From CAYWMD01 sp964458575 (GTDB taxonomy: Bacteria; Verrucomicrobiota; Verrucomicrobiia; Limisphaerales; JADLHS01): DNA of 64,000 nucleotides. The notes beneath the pieces were generated by a model. The model made no database searches. It was not told where the DNA came from and saw nothing but the letters and a program-made list of their open reading frames with translations. The stretch is taken from assembly GCA_964458575.1 (NCBI GenBank), contig CAYWMD010000028.1:13972-77971 (forward strand), in the 5' to 3' direction. This document shows, one piece after another, positions 1 through 7,201 of the stretch. The position numbers and the translations under genes are program-made. Positions within the stretch are counted from its first letter, which is position 1. Each line of letters opens with the position of its first letter.

Positions 1-42
1 ACCATCCTGGCCTGGGTGCCGTTGTCGGAGGAAAAAATATGA
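1..42 (+). CDS. C-terminal end of a sensor histidine kinase (partial)
   Basis: An open frame enters from the left edge and ends at a TGA at 40-42 with the residues TILAWVPLSEEKI. NarX/DegS-type kinases often end in a strand of the form LxxxVPL after the ATPase domain. The stop overlaps the ATG of the response regulator, the usual arrangement of a kinase-regulator operon. Only 13 residues are visible, so the call rests mostly on context. Confidence 0.5.
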   Translation, partial: TILAWVPLSEEKI

Positions 43-689
43 GCCGAATGAATCGTCCCCGCGTGTTGCTGGCCGACGACCACCGGATGGTGGCCGAAGG
101 CTTGAAAAGCCTGCTGACGCCGGAGTTCGAGTTGGTGGGCGTGGTGGAAGACGGGCTGGCCCTGATTGAGGCGGCGAAAAGTTTGCGGCCCGACGTGATC
201 GTGGCGGACATCACGATGCCGCGGCTCAATGGCTTGGAGGCACTCGCGCAGTTGAAGCGGGAGAAACTGCGAACCCGATTCGTTTTCCTGACCATGCATC
301 AGGAGGTGGCGTACGTCCGTCGGGCACTCGATGCCGGCGCGTCCGGATTTGTCCTGAAACACTCCGCGCCGGGTGAACTGGTTGCGGCAATTCGCGCGGC
401 GTTGGAAGGGAAAACCTTTATTACGCCGGCATTGGCCGGAGAGGTGATTCATGCCATGCAGCGCGGAGAAGGTGCGCCCGTTGATCCGGCCGCCTCGTTA
501 ACTGCACGACAGCGCGAGATTCTCCAACTGCTGGCCGAAGGCCAATCGGCGAAGGGAATTGCCGCCGCGCTCGGCATTTCATCCCGCACGGTGGAGTTCC
601 ACAAGTATCAGATGATGGAGTCTTTGAAACTTCACACGGGCGCCGAGTTGATCCACTTCGCCATCAAGCAGGGCATCGTGACGATTTAG
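39..689 (+). CDS. NarL/FixJ-family response regulator
   Basis: A 216-residue two-component regulator. The N-terminal receiver (about 6-125) has the acidic pair D13/D14, phosphoacceptor D57 (VADITMP), T85 and K107. A LuxR-type helix-turn-helix follows at about 150-212 (LTARQREILQLLAEG, then SRTVEFHKY). It should dimerise on phosphorylation and bind promoter DNA. The ATG at 39 has a good ribosome site, GGAGGA at 27-32 with 6 nt spacing, and overlaps the stop of the upstream kinase, its probable partner. The genes it controls cannot be told from the sequence. The receiver-only protein at 2043 has its key residues at identical positions and is a likely paralogue. Confidence 0.93.
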   Translation: MSRMNRPRVLLADDHRMVAEGLKSLLTPEFELVGVVEDGLALIEAAKSLRPDVIVADITMPRLNGLEALAQLKREKLRTRFVFLTMHQEVAYVRRALDAGASGFVLKHSAPGELVAAIRAALEGKTFITPALAGEVIHAMQRGEGAPVDPAASLTARQREILQLLAEGQSAKGIAAALGISSRTVEFHKYQMMESLKLHTGAELIHFAIKQGIVTI

Positions 690-768
690 AGGGTGCCGGC
701 TCGGCACGGCGTTCGGGCGACAGGCTGATTCGGTCTTCGCGTTGACACACTGCGCCGCTGAAAGAACA

Positions 769-794
769 GCCGCGGCGACTTTCGCCGCCGCGGC
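769..794. terminator. Hairpin between convergent genes, probable bidirectional terminator
   Basis: A perfect 9-bp inverted repeat (GCCGCGGCG at 769-777 with CGCCGCGGC at 786-794, 8-nt loop) lies between the ends of the convergent regulator and outer-membrane gene. On the minus strand it is followed by TGTTCTTT, so it fits best as the terminator of the minus-strand gene. Confidence 0.6.
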
Positions 795-822
795 CGTTTG
801 GAGGAACAAATCCGTTATCCGA

Positions 823-1725
823 TTAGAACGTGCACAGCGCGCGCACGCCAAAGAACGGCGCCGCGTCCACGTCCTCATCCCCCAGTTTGTTGTCATTCTG
901 CCGCACCTCGATATTCCGGCCGGCGGCGACGCCAAAAAATCCGCGCAACGCAAACTGCGGGCAAAAACGATAAGTCAGCCCCGCCTCACCCATGATCATT
1001 TTGTCCGTTACCGAAGAGTCACTGTCCAACCGATACTCGCGCCGCTGATATTTCACCCCGATATCCGCTTGCCACGTCTTGTCCGCAGTGATGTCGTAGG
1101 TGAGGATCGCGCCGTTGAGGGTGCGCAAATTCCAGCGCTCGCTGATCTGCCAGTTCAACGCGATGACCGGTAACACCGACGGATCATCCTCCAGCCGCGA
1201 AGCCACGGCCGCCCCAACGCCCAGGCTCAGTTTCTCGGACCACACGTACCGCACTCCCGCGCCGCCGAAGCCGGTGAGACCGTTGCCCAAGCCTGTGTCC
1301 GTGGATGCTGAGAGCGCGGCGCCGCCGAAGACGAAGTAGCCCCAGTTCTCGTCATACATCCCTTTCCAGACCGCGTCGAACGCCAAGGTGTTGAAATCCC
1401 GCGTGCCGGCGAGGTTGTCCAGGTCGTATTCCGAATATTCGTAAAACGCACCCAACCCCAGGTCGCCGTGCTCAGTCTTTATGGTATAACGGGCGGGAAT
1501 GTCGAAGCGCCATACCTTGATGCTGCCCATGGCGCTGTCGTCAAAATCCGCGTCCGCGGTGTAGGTGAAGGCGGGATTGATTTGAATGACATGTTCCACC
1601 TGCCCTTGGTCCATCGTCTCCAGCCCGGTATAGCCGCTGGTGGTATCGTCCGCCAGCGCTAACCCCGCCATGGCCAGCAGCCCGACGCTGGCTCCTAGAA
1701 TTTTCTTCGTGTAATCGAGTTGCAT
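823..1725 (-). CDS. Outer-membrane beta-barrel protein (DUF6268-like)
   Basis: A 300-residue exported protein. The signal peptide runs to about A25 (hydrophobic GASVGLLAMAGLALA, then DD). The mature part consists of alternating amphipathic strands rich in Tyr, Trp and Gly and ends in Phe (ALCTF), a typical beta-barrel assembly signal. The strand pattern resembles the DUF6268/outer-membrane-beta-barrel group; no substrate can be assigned. It is the only clearly real gene on the minus strand apart from the HicBA pair. It is transcribed divergently from the receiver-only regulator at 2043, which shares its upstream region. The ribosome site is weak (AAAAAGAAC before the ATG). Confidence 0.75.
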   Translation of the reverse strand: MQLDYTKKILGASVGLLAMAGLALADDTTSGYTGLETMDQGQVEHVIQINPAFTYTADADFDDSAMGSIKVWRFDIPARYTIKTEHGDLGLGAFYEYSEYDLDNLAGTRDFNTLAFDAVWKGMYDENWGYFVFGGAALSASTDTGLGNGLTGFGGAGVRYVWSEKLSLGVGAAVASRLEDDPSVLPVIALNWQISERWNLRTLNGAILTYDITADKTWQADIGVKYQRREYRLDSDSSVTDKMIMGEAGLTYRFCPQFALRGFFGVAAGRNIEVRQNDNKLGDEDVDAAPFFGVRALCTF

Positions 1726-2042
1726 AGTTCTTTTTGTTGTTTGATTCAGTGTTTATAACGGCTCCTGACTGCTGAACCCAGGTCCAACAATGTTCAAGCC
1801 ATCCCGGCGATTCCAACTTTCAAACACCTGTCCACAGGCGTAATCACCGTCATCCGTCGGCCCGATCATGTCAGCCCGCTGCCGTTTGCACAAGGACGAA
1901 AGTTGAACCAGTAATTTTTCAGCACAAACCCAGTAGTTTTACTAGGTCACATCGTGCGGATCTTCTGTCAGGCTCACGCCAACATCAACCCCGACCCCGC
2001 TCTGGAACGGCGGGCAATGGGCATGGTAACTGGCATTAAATC
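1726..2042. other. Divergent intergenic region, 317 bp
   Basis: The region separates the minus-strand barrel gene from the plus-strand receiver gene, so promoters for both should lie here. An AT-rich TATAAAC on the minus strand near 1751-1758 could be a -10 element for the barrel gene, but no matching -35 is convincing. I see no coding frame, RNA gene or strong repeat. Confidence 0.4.
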
Positions 2043-2492
2043 TTGAGTACCGGGAAAAACAGGTGCGTGTTGCTGGCGGATCGGCATCACGGGTTGAGCG
2101 AGGGAATTCGGGGTCTGCTGCAGAGCGAATTCCGCGCGGTGGTGATGGTGGCGGACGAAGTTTCGCTCCTGGAAAGTGCCGCCCGGATCAGCCCGAATGT
2201 CGTCGTGGCGGATCTCGCGCTGGCCCAGGGCGAGGGCTTCGGTTGGTTGCAACACCTGTTGGCGCGGTGTCCGGAGTCGCGGGTGATCGTGTTGAGCGCT
2301 CACGATAAATTGTCCGTCATGCGGGCGGCGTTCGCTGCCGGCGCCGAGGGATTCGTGCTCAAACGCGAAATCGCGTCGCAACTGCTCGAGGCCGTAAGTG
2401 AAGTGCTGGCCGGTCGTCGTTACGCCCCGGCGGCTGCTGCCGAAGCCGGTTTGCCGCCGGCGAAAGCAAAGGCCGATGGCAGTTGCTCGTGA
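2043..2492 (+). CDS. Receiver-only response regulator with altered acidic pocket
   Basis: A 149-residue receiver domain without an output domain. The phosphoacceptor D57 (VADLAL), S85 and K107 are present at the same positions as in the regulator at 39. The second acidic residue of the Mg-binding pair is Arg (D13-R14 instead of D13-D14). After residue 125 only an Ala/Pro-rich tail remains and no helix-turn-helix follows, so the gene looks like a truncated NarL-type copy or a single-domain signalling protein. The best start is TTG at 2043; no ATG lies upstream in frame, and the GTG codon at 2067 would cut into the first strand. A strong hairpin lies about 100 bp downstream. Confidence 0.7.
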   Translation: MSTGKNRCVLLADRHHGLSEGIRGLLQSEFRAVVMVADEVSLLESAARISPNVVVADLALAQGEGFGWLQHLLARCPESRVIVLSAHDKLSVMRAAFAAGAEGFVLKREIASQLLEAVSEVLAGRRYAPAAAAEAGLPPAKAKADGSCS

Positions 2493-2593
2493 GCATGGGA
2501 TCTAACTGAACGCGTGTGAACTGAACGTGATGAAACCCGAGAATATGAGACGTGAACCAATTTCGAGGTTCCTCCACCTCGTTGTTAGCTCGG

Positions 2594-2628
2594 CCCCGTT
2601 CCCGTTGTGGCCAACGGCGGGAACGGGG
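2594..2628 (+). terminator. Strong GC hairpin upstream of the glucosidase gene
   Basis: An 11-bp perfect inverted repeat (CCCCGTTCCCG at 2594-2604 and CGGGAACGGGG at 2618-2628) with a 13-nt loop. There is no T-run, so it may be a factor-assisted terminator for the receiver gene or an mRNA 5' structure ahead of the glucosidase operon. Confidence 0.45.
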
Positions 2629-2737
2629 TTCGGGCTCAAGCGGACTTTACCAGTTACCATCGCGATAGCGGGCGGCTGGATGACACGGGTCGCCCATTTC
2701 AACTAACTACGTGTCTAATTCCAATGAAAGGTCAGTC

Positions 2738-5494
2738 ATGAACAACGAACAGAAGCGACTTCAAGAAGCGCGCGATTCAAAGACCCCTTGGAAAAAATGG
2801 GGGCCGTATTTGAGTGAACGCCAATGGGGCACCGTGCGCGAGGATTACAGCGAGAATGGCGATGCCTGGAATTTCTTCACGCACGATCACGCCCGCTCGC
2901 GCGCTTACCGCTGGGGCGAGGACGGGATCGCCGGCATTTCCGATGACAAGCAGCGACTCTGTTTCGCGCTGGCTCTGTGGAATGGCAAGGATCCCATCCT
3001 CAAAGAACGGCTCTTCGGCCTGACTAACAGCGAGGGCAACCACGGCGAGGACGTGAAGGAGTATTACTTCTATCTCGATTCAACGCCGACACACTCCTAC
3101 ATGAAGTATCTCTACAAGTACCCGCAGGCGGCATTTCCGTACGCCGACCTTGTCGAGACGAACCGCGGGCGCAACCGCAACGAGATGGAATATGAACTCC
3201 TCGACACCGGCGTCTTCAAGGACGACCGCTATTTCGACGTCTTCGTGGAATACGCCAAAGCCGGCGCGGAAGACATCCTCGTGAAGATCACCGCGGCCAA
3301 CCGGGGGCCGGAAGCGGCCGAACTGCATCTCCTGCCGACGCTATGGTTCCGCAACGACTGGTCGGCGTGGATCGCGGAATCCAACCGATCTCCCAAGAAA
3401 CCAAACCTCAAGCAGATCAAGGCCGCGGCGGGCGCGAGCGCGGTTGCGGTGACGCATCCGTTACTGGGTGAATTTATCCTTTCCTGCGAGGGCGATGTGC
3501 CGCTGCTTTTCACCGAGAACGAAACCAATCACGAGCGACTTTTTCCCGGACGAGAAAAGAACGAGAGCCCCTACGTCAAGGACGGCATCAACGACTGTGT
3601 AGTCCAGGGCAACCAGGGCGCAGTGAACCCCGGCAAGCAGGGCACCAAGGTCGCGGCGCACTACCAGGTCAAGGTTGGTACCGGTCAGACCAGAGTAATT
3701 CGCCTGCGGCTTTCCCGAAGTTCCGTGGATTTGAAGAGTCAACCCTTCGGCAAGCAATTTGATGAAGTCTTCGCTGCCCGGCTGGGCGAAGCCGATGAGT
3801 TTTACAAATCAGTTACCCCGCCATCGGTTTCTCCGGACGCCGCCAACGTGATGCGCCAGGCCATCGCCGGCATGTTGTGGAGCAAGCAGTACTTTTTCTT
3901 CGACGGTGACAACTGGCTGGACGAGCACCACTCCAACCCGCTGCACACCGGATCTCGAGCCGCCCGGAATTCGGAGTGGTTCCACATGTTGAACGAGGAC
4001 GTCATCTCCATGCCCGACAAGTGGGAGTATCCTTGGTATGCGGCCTGGGACCTGGCCTTCCACACGCTCCCGATATCGATCGCGGATCCCGACTTCGCCA
4101 AGGATCAGATGAAACTGATGCTTAAGGGCGCTTACCTGCACCCCAGCGGCCAGATGCCCGCATACGAATGGAACTTCAGCGACGTGAATCCGCCGGTTCA
4201 CGCCTTCGCGACACTCTTCATGCACCGCACCGAACAAGCCCTGCGCGGCGAGGCGGACCTCGATTTTCTCCGGGCGACGTTCAACAAGCTGCTGCTGAAC
4301 TTCACCTGGTGGGTGAACCGCAAAGATCGGTTCGGCAAGAACGTCTTCGAGGGCGGCTTCCTTGGCCTCGACAACATCGGCGTCTTCGACCGCAGCGCCC
4401 CGCTGCCTACCGGCGGCCACCTGGAGCAGGCGGACGGCACGGCGTGGATGGCCCTCTTCAGCCAGAATATGCTGGAGCTCGCAATTGAACTCGCGGCTTA
4501 CGATCCCATCTACGAGGACATGGTCCTGAAGTTCACCGAGCATTTTTACTACATCGCCGCTGCCATGAACCGTTCAGGTCAGGACGGCATGTGGGACGAG
4601 GAGGACGGCTTCTATTACGATCTTCTGCGGCTTCCCGACGGCAGCGCCACACGGCTCAAGGTGCGCTCCATGGTGGGGCTGCTGCCCTTGTGCGCCACGA
4701 CAGTCATCGAAGCGTGGCAGCGGGAACGCATCCCGCGGGCGCTGGCTCTCGTGCAAGAAAGATTGCGCCGGATTCCCGAACTTGGAAAAAGCATCCATCC
4801 TACCGGCCCGGGACATTTGGGCGAGGCCGAACGTGGGATCATTGCCCTGGTCAATCCGGAGCGGTTGCGCCGCATTCTGACGAAGATGCTCGACGAAAAT
4901 GAATTCCTTGGCCCGCACGGCATCCGCGCTCTCTCCAAGTTCCACGAGCAACACCCGTATGTTTTCCACACCGGCGGTCAGGAATACCGCGTGGACTACC
5001 TGCCGGCCGAGTCGAACACCGGCATGTTCGGCGGCAATTCCAACTGGCGCGGGCCGGTCTGGATGCCGGTCAATCTGATGATCATCCGGGCGCTCCTGAA
5101 CTTCTACCTGTACTACGGTGACAAGTTCAAAATCGAATGTCCCACGGGTTCCGGCAAGAGGATGAACCTCTTCGAGGTGAGCAAGGAGATCGCCGACCGT
5201 CTCATCCGGACCTTCACGCGAGATGCGCAGGGCCGCCGCCCGGTTTACGCCGGCACGGAGAAGTTCCAGACCGATCCCCACTGGCGCGATCACATCCTGT
5301 TCTACGAATACTTCCACGGCGACAACGGCGCCGGACTGGGCGCCAGCCACCAGACTGGTTGGACCGGACTCGTGGCCAAACTCATCCAGCTTTTTGGCCT
5401 GTTGGATGCCAAGCAGATCTTGGAAGTCGGCAAACAGGGCGGCTTCATTCAGAGCGCCCACGGCGCACAACCGCAAACACGGGTGACAAAATGA
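2738..5494 (+). CDS. Glucosidase, MGH1-like/GH63-type (alpha/alpha-six barrel)
   Basis: A cytoplasmic glycoside hydrolase of 918 residues. The N-terminal half is beta-rich. The catalytic half contains WEYPWYAAWDLAFH at about 428-441, the conserved patch of GH63-like glucosidases whose Asp is the expected general acid. A C-terminal stretch at about 746-776 (GGQEYRVDYLPAES, then GNSNWRGPVW) should carry the second acidic residue. The family cleaves alpha-glucosidic bonds in small saccharides or glycosylated solutes; the substrate here is unknown. ATG at 2738 is preferred because AAAGG sits 7 nt upstream; a GTG at 2711 would add nine residues. It opens a co-directional run with permease, GNAT and acetate-kinase-fusion genes. 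Confidence 0.85.
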   Translation: MNNEQKRLQEARDSKTPWKKWGPYLSERQWGTVREDYSENGDAWNFFTHDHARSRAYRWGEDGIAGISDDKQRLCFALALWNGKDPILKERLFGLTNSEGNHGEDVKEYYFYLDSTPTHSYMKYLYKYPQAAFPYADLVETNRGRNRNEMEYELLDTGVFKDDRYFDVFVEYAKAGAEDILVKITAANRGPEAAELHLLPTLWFRNDWSAWIAESNRSPKKPNLKQIKAAAGASAVAVTHPLLGEFILSCEGDVPLLFTENETNHERLFPGREKNESPYVKDGINDCVVQGNQGAVNPGKQGTKVAAHYQVKVGTGQTRVIRLRLSRSSVDLKSQPFGKQFDEVFAARLGEADEFYKSVTPPSVSPDAANVMRQAIAGMLWSKQYFFFDGDNWLDEHHSNPLHTGSRAARNSEWFHMLNEDVISMPDKWEYPWYAAWDLAFHTLPISIADPDFAKDQMKLMLKGAYLHPSGQMPAYEWNFSDVNPPVHAFATLFMHRTEQALRGEADLDFLRATFNKLLLNFTWWVNRKDRFGKNVFEGGFLGLDNIGVFDRSAPLPTGGHLEQADGTAWMALFSQNMLELAIELAAYDPIYEDMVLKFTEHFYYIAAAMNRSGQDGMWDEEDGFYYDLLRLPDGSATRLKVRSMVGLLPLCATTVIEAWQRERIPRALALVQERLRRIPELGKSIHPTGPGHLGEAERGIIALVNPERLRRILTKMLDENEFLGPHGIRALSKFHEQHPYVFHTGGQEYRVDYLPAESNTGMFGGNSNWRGPVWMPVNLMIIRALLNFYLYYGDKFKIECPTGSGKRMNLFEVSKEIADRLIRTFTRDAQGRRPVYAGTEKFQTDPHWRDHILFYEYFHGDNGAGLGASHQTGWTGLVAKLIQLFGLLDAKQILEVGKQGGFIQSAHGAQPQTRVTK

Positions 5495-5558
5495 ACCGGA
5501 TCCCCATGAACGAACATCGAGCCAAACTCGAACCCGCCCGGGACTCGCTGGTTCAACC

Positions 5559-6662
5559 ATGACCCTGACCAACACTTCCGACCTGACCCGCACCACGCTG
5601 GCGGTGTTGTTCATCGGCATCCTGATCGCGGCCAGCTTCTGGGTGATGCGCCCGTTCCTCTCGTCGCTGCTGTGGGCCGCGATGATTGTCATCGCCACCT
5701 GGCCGAGTTTTCTCAAGCTGCAAGCACGGCTCTGGGGGAAACGCTGGCTGGCCGTGCTGGTGATCACCATCCTGTTGCTGCTCGTGTTGATTGTCCCGGT
5801 CTGCTTCGCCGTCATGACCATTCTTGACCGGTCCGACGAAATCGTGGGGTGGTTCAAGTCGTTGTCCAGCGTCAAAATCCCGCCGCCGCCCGGCTGGCTC
5901 GAAAAAATCCCGATGGTCGGCGCTTCCGTCACAGAACGCTGGCAGCACTTCGCCGCCGTCAGTCCGGACGAACTTTCCAAACTGCTGTCACCATACGCCA
6001 CCAAGCTGGTCACCTGGTTCGTGGGACAGGCCGGCAACTTCACCGTGCTCGTTCTGCATTTTCTTTTGAGCATTGCCATCGCCGCCGTGCTTTACGCCCA
6101 TGGCGAAACCGCGGCCAACGGCATCCGCAAATTTGCGCGGCGGCTGGCCAGCGAGACGGGAGACGAGGCCGCGGTGCTGTCGGCAAAGGCCATTCGCGGC
6201 GTCGCTCTGGGCATCGTGGTTACGGCGCTCGTGCAGACTTCGCTGGCCGGCGTCGGTCTCTTCTTGGCCGGCGTGCCCGGCGCGGTGCTGCTCACGGCGG
6301 TGATACTGATCCTCTGCATTGCACAAGTCGGGCCGGCTTTGGTGATGATTCCAGCCACCATCTGGCAGTTTTATAGCGGTCACAATCTTTCCGGATCCCT
6401 GTTAGCAGTCTGCACGATTGTGGTCTGCACCATTGACAACTTTCTCCGCCCGGTGCTCATCCGCAAAGGTGTGGAACTGCCGATCCTGCTCATCATCACC
6501 GGGGTCATCGGCGGGCTGATAGGTTTCGGCGTCATCGGTCTGTTCATCGGCCCGGTAATTCTCGCGGTGACCTTCACGCTCCTGCGCGCGTGGGTTTCAC
6601 GAGGGGAAAGTGTCGCGGCAGCGGAAATGAAAACGGCGACTGACCCAGCCGCCCCACAATGA
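5559..6662 (+). CDS. AI-2E family transporter (YdiK/PerM-like permease)
   Basis: A polytopic inner-membrane protein of 367 residues. It has two N-terminal membrane segments, a soluble loop with the proline-rich turn PPPPGW near residue 108, and a C-terminal membrane block containing ALVQTSLAGVG and GPALVMIPATIWQF, as in the AI-2E/PF01594 family. Members export varied small molecules or act as Na+/H+ antiporters; the autoinducer name is historical and no substrate is implied. Its stop overlaps the ATG of the acetyltransferase gene by 4 bp, suggesting coupled translation. A paralogue lies at 38513. Confidence 0.88.
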   Translation: MTLTNTSDLTRTTLAVLFIGILIAASFWVMRPFLSSLLWAAMIVIATWPSFLKLQARLWGKRWLAVLVITILLLLVLIVPVCFAVMTILDRSDEIVGWFKSLSSVKIPPPPGWLEKIPMVGASVTERWQHFAAVSPDELSKLLSPYATKLVTWFVGQAGNFTVLVLHFLLSIAIAAVLYAHGETAANGIRKFARRLASETGDEAAVLSAKAIRGVALGIVVTALVQTSLAGVGLFLAGVPGAVLLTAVILILCIAQVGPALVMIPATIWQFYSGHNLSGSLLAVCTIVVCTIDNFLRPVLIRKGVELPILLIITGVIGGLIGFGVIGLFIGPVILAVTFTLLRAWVSRGESVAAAEMKTATDPAAPQ

Positions 6663-7201
6663 ATCCCGAAGACTTCAACACAACCGAAATCTTGAAGAAT
6701 GGGTTGACCGTCACGATCCGCGCCATCCGGTCGGCCGACAAAGCCGCGGTTGCCGAGGCCTTCAACCGGCTTGCCCCGGAATCGGTTTACACCCGGTTCT
6801 TTCAGCCCAAGCAATCGTTATCCGATCGCGAACTGGCAGCCGCCACCGAAGTTGATTTCGAAAACGTCGTTGCACTTGTGGTCACTACCGGCAACGGCGA
6901 GAACGAAACCGTCATCGGCGGCGACCGCTACGTGAGGCTTGATTCCTCCAGTACGCCGCACAATGCCGAGGTCGCTTTTCTGGTCGGGCAAAATTTCCAA
7001 GGGCAGGGGATTGCCGGGCGGGTGCTGAAGCACCTCGCCCAAGTCGCGCGGGAAAAGGGTGTGCGCCAGTTTGAAGCCGACGTGTTGCCGCAGAACAGAG
7101 CGATGCTCACCGTCTTCGCGCGCAGCGGGCTGCCGATGAAACAACATTGTGCGGACGGCGTCGTCCATGTCACTCTGGCGCTCACGAATCCACCGAAATG
7201 A
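6659..7201 (+). CDS. GNAT acetyltransferase, protein-lysine Pat-like
   Basis: A 180-residue GNAT-fold enzyme. The opening (IRAIRSADKAAVAEAFNRLAPES, quoted only in part: APESVYTRFF, then LSDRELA) matches the GNAT domains of Pat-type protein lysine acetyltransferases and of ADP-forming acetyl-CoA synthetase fusions. The acetyl-CoA loop is GQNFQGQGIAGRVLKHL (Q/RxxGxG/A motif A). Pat enzymes acetylate metabolic enzymes such as acetyl-CoA synthetase. In mycobacteria this GNAT domain is fused to a cyclic-nucleotide-binding domain; here the next gene begins with such a domain instead, with a 4-bp ATGA overlap. Regulation of neighbouring acetate metabolism by acetylation is inference. Confidence 0.82.
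   Translation: MNPEDFNTTEILKNGLTVTIRAIRSADKAAVAEAFNRLAPESVYTRFFQPKQSLSDRELAAATEVDFENVVALVVTTGNGENETVIGGDRYVRLDSSSTPHNAEVAFLVGQNFQGQGIAGRVLKHLAQVAREKGVRQFEADVLPQNRAMLTVFARSGLPMKQHCADGVVHVTLALTNPPK

Noticed and set aside
1929..1947. Imperfect palindrome CCCAGTAGTTTTACTAGG ahead of the receiver gene
   Set aside because: Arms pair only with a one-base offset, and I found no convincing second copy upstream of other genes.
4574..6079. A 501-codon minus-strand frame
   Set aside because: Complements the glucosidase and AI-2E genes; crosses their boundary and has no recognisable domain.
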